64,000 bases of DNA from Enterococcus sp. DIV1094 (lineage in GTDB: Bacteria; Bacillota; Bacilli; Lactobacillales; Enterococcaceae), in the NCBI RefSeq assembly GCF_017316305.2, contig NZ_CP147250.1, positions 1,570,001 through 1,634,000 of the forward strand. The letters are read 5' to 3'. A program made the translations under genes and the position numbers. Every line of letters begins with the position of its first letter. The first letter of the stretch is position 1. Below, in pieces: positions 63,358-64,000 of this stretch. Below the pieces are notes generated by a model. It saw nothing but the letters and a program-made list of their open reading frames with translations. It did not search any database and was not told where the DNA came from.

Positions 63358-63963
63358 ATGAAAATCAAAACAAAAGTCGAACAATACAAACGCTTATTAG
63401 CGATCGCAGAAGCCGGTCTATTCTATGGGAAAGATCCCTTTGACGAGGAACGTTACCAAGAATTGAAATCGATTGCTTTATCTTTATTGAGTGATGGCGA
63501 AAAGGAAATCGAAGAACAATTGACTTTTATTTTAGAGAAAAATGAAGGCTATCCAACACCCAAAGTCGATGTACGTGCGTTTATCAAACAAGAAAATAAG
63601 ATCTTACTGGTGGAAGATCATCACACAAAAGAATGGGCATTACCAGGTGGATTTGCAGAAATTGGCTATTCGCCAAAGGAAAATATCGAAAAAGAGGTCA
63701 AAGAAGAAACTGGGCTAACGGTGAAGGTGGATCAGCTGCTTGCTATTTTTGATACAAATGCCCGAAAAGATCTCCCGCAAGCATTTCAATACTATAAAGT
63801 CATTTTCGGTTGTTCGGTTATCGAAGGTTCTTTTGTCGCGAATAACGAAACTTCAAATAGCGCTTTTTTTGCATTAGATGATTTACCTGCCCTTTCCCAA
63901 AAACGGACGACAGAAGAACAACTTGCCATCTTAGCTAATGGGATTTTACCTTATTTTGATTGA
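63358..63963 (+). CDS. NUDIX hydrolase with N-terminal helical domain
   Basis: A 201-aa protein. About 60 N-terminal residues form a helical domain (YKRLLAIAEAGLFYGKDPFDEERYQEL) typical of a subgroup of ADP-ribose-type NUDIX enzymes. The NUDIX box is GFAEIGYSPKENIEKEVKEETGL near 100-122: the EExGL metal-binding part is intact, while the first Glu is Tyr and the Arg is Lys. It probably hydrolyses ADP-ribose or another nucleoside diphosphate derivative. AAAGG precedes the ATG. Confidence 0.83.
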   Translation: MKIKTKVEQYKRLLAIAEAGLFYGKDPFDEERYQELKSIALSLLSDGEKEIEEQLTFILEKNEGYPTPKVDVRAFIKQENKILLVEDHHTKEWALPGGFAEIGYSPKENIEKEVKEETGLTVKVDQLLAIFDTNARKDLPQAFQYYKVIFGCSVIEGSFVANNETSNSAFFALDDLPALSQKRTTEEQLAILANGILPYFD

Positions 63964-63974
63964 TTGAGCTATTT

Positions 63975-63999
63975 TTTCGTTGCAAATGCAACAAAAATA
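63975..63999. terminator. Possible weak bidirectional terminator
   Basis: A 6-bp stem GTTGCA-AA-TGCAAC between a T-run and an A-run, just after the NUDIX stop at the window edge. The short stem makes this uncertain. Confidence 0.35.
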
Positions 64000-64000
64000 A

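Overview
The window is low-GC Firmicute DNA and is almost certainly from an Enterococcus of the E. faecium / E. mundtii / E. hirae type. The evidence is the sortase pilus loci, oleate hydratase, a tyrosine-decarboxylase/antiporter pair, several PTS operons, Mga- and Rgg-type regulators, strong AGGAGG ribosome sites and A/T-rich spacers. The species cannot be fixed from the sequence alone. No rRNA, tRNA, CRISPR array, insertion sequence or prophage was seen.

Layout. 1-5.3 kb holds housekeeping and metabolic genes: a PanE-like reductase with a PTS_EIIC_2 membrane protein, truA, msrA and an aldo/keto reductase. 5.3-33 kb is a large surface island. Pilus operon 1 (minus strand, 5364-13803) and pilus operon 2 (plus strand, 20751-31664) are inverted paralogous copies. 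Each encodes a major pilin, a giant (~1.6 kaa) tip-type adhesin, a small third pilin, a small membrane protein and a 'KKDGWFFSKS' protein. Only operon 2 keeps the enzymes: a fused double sortase and a signal peptidase I. Between the copies lie two divergent Rgg-type regulators. The plus-strand one heads a gene series encoding a two-domain peptidoglycan hydrolase, two DivIVA-domain coiled-coil proteins and a 51-aa protein. A third Rgg paralog closes the island at 32-33 kb.

33.4-43.7 kb: a cellobiose-type PTS operon behind a clear sigma-54 promoter, an MmcQ/YjbR protein, a methyltransferase, a GNAT acetyltransferase, a YrhK-like protein, a zinc alcohol dehydrogenase, an unknown membrane protein, oleate hydratase preceded by a 42-aa membrane peptide gene, an AbrB/MazE-type antitoxin without a recognisable toxin, and two tandem DUF1622 proteins.

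43.8-53.4 kb is a divergent catabolic locus. gutM-srlA-srlE run one way. The other way run a SAF-domain oxidoreductase, a SorC regulator, a complete acetoin/2-oxoacid dehydrogenase complex (E1alpha, E1beta, E2, E3) and srlB. Two near-consensus cre sites lie in the divergent spacer. No sorbitol-phosphate dehydrogenase is present. The gene set fits import of a polyol by the glucitol-type PTS, conversion by the oxidoreductase, and thiamine-dependent oxidative cleavage. I propose 2-C-methyl-D-erythritol or a similar branched polyol as substrate, going via 1-deoxyxylulose 5-phosphate to acetyl-CoA and glyceraldehyde 3-phosphate. This is inference.

53.5-64 kb: two Mga-type regulators, a tyrosine decarboxylase/antiporter pair without tyrS or nhaC, a P2-type cation ATPase lacking the usual calcium-site carboxylates, and a NUDIX hydrolase. 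A ~120-bp imperfect palindrome occurs three times (37.5 kb and twice in tandem at 61.6-61.8 kb). The copies keep the fold while changing the paired bases.
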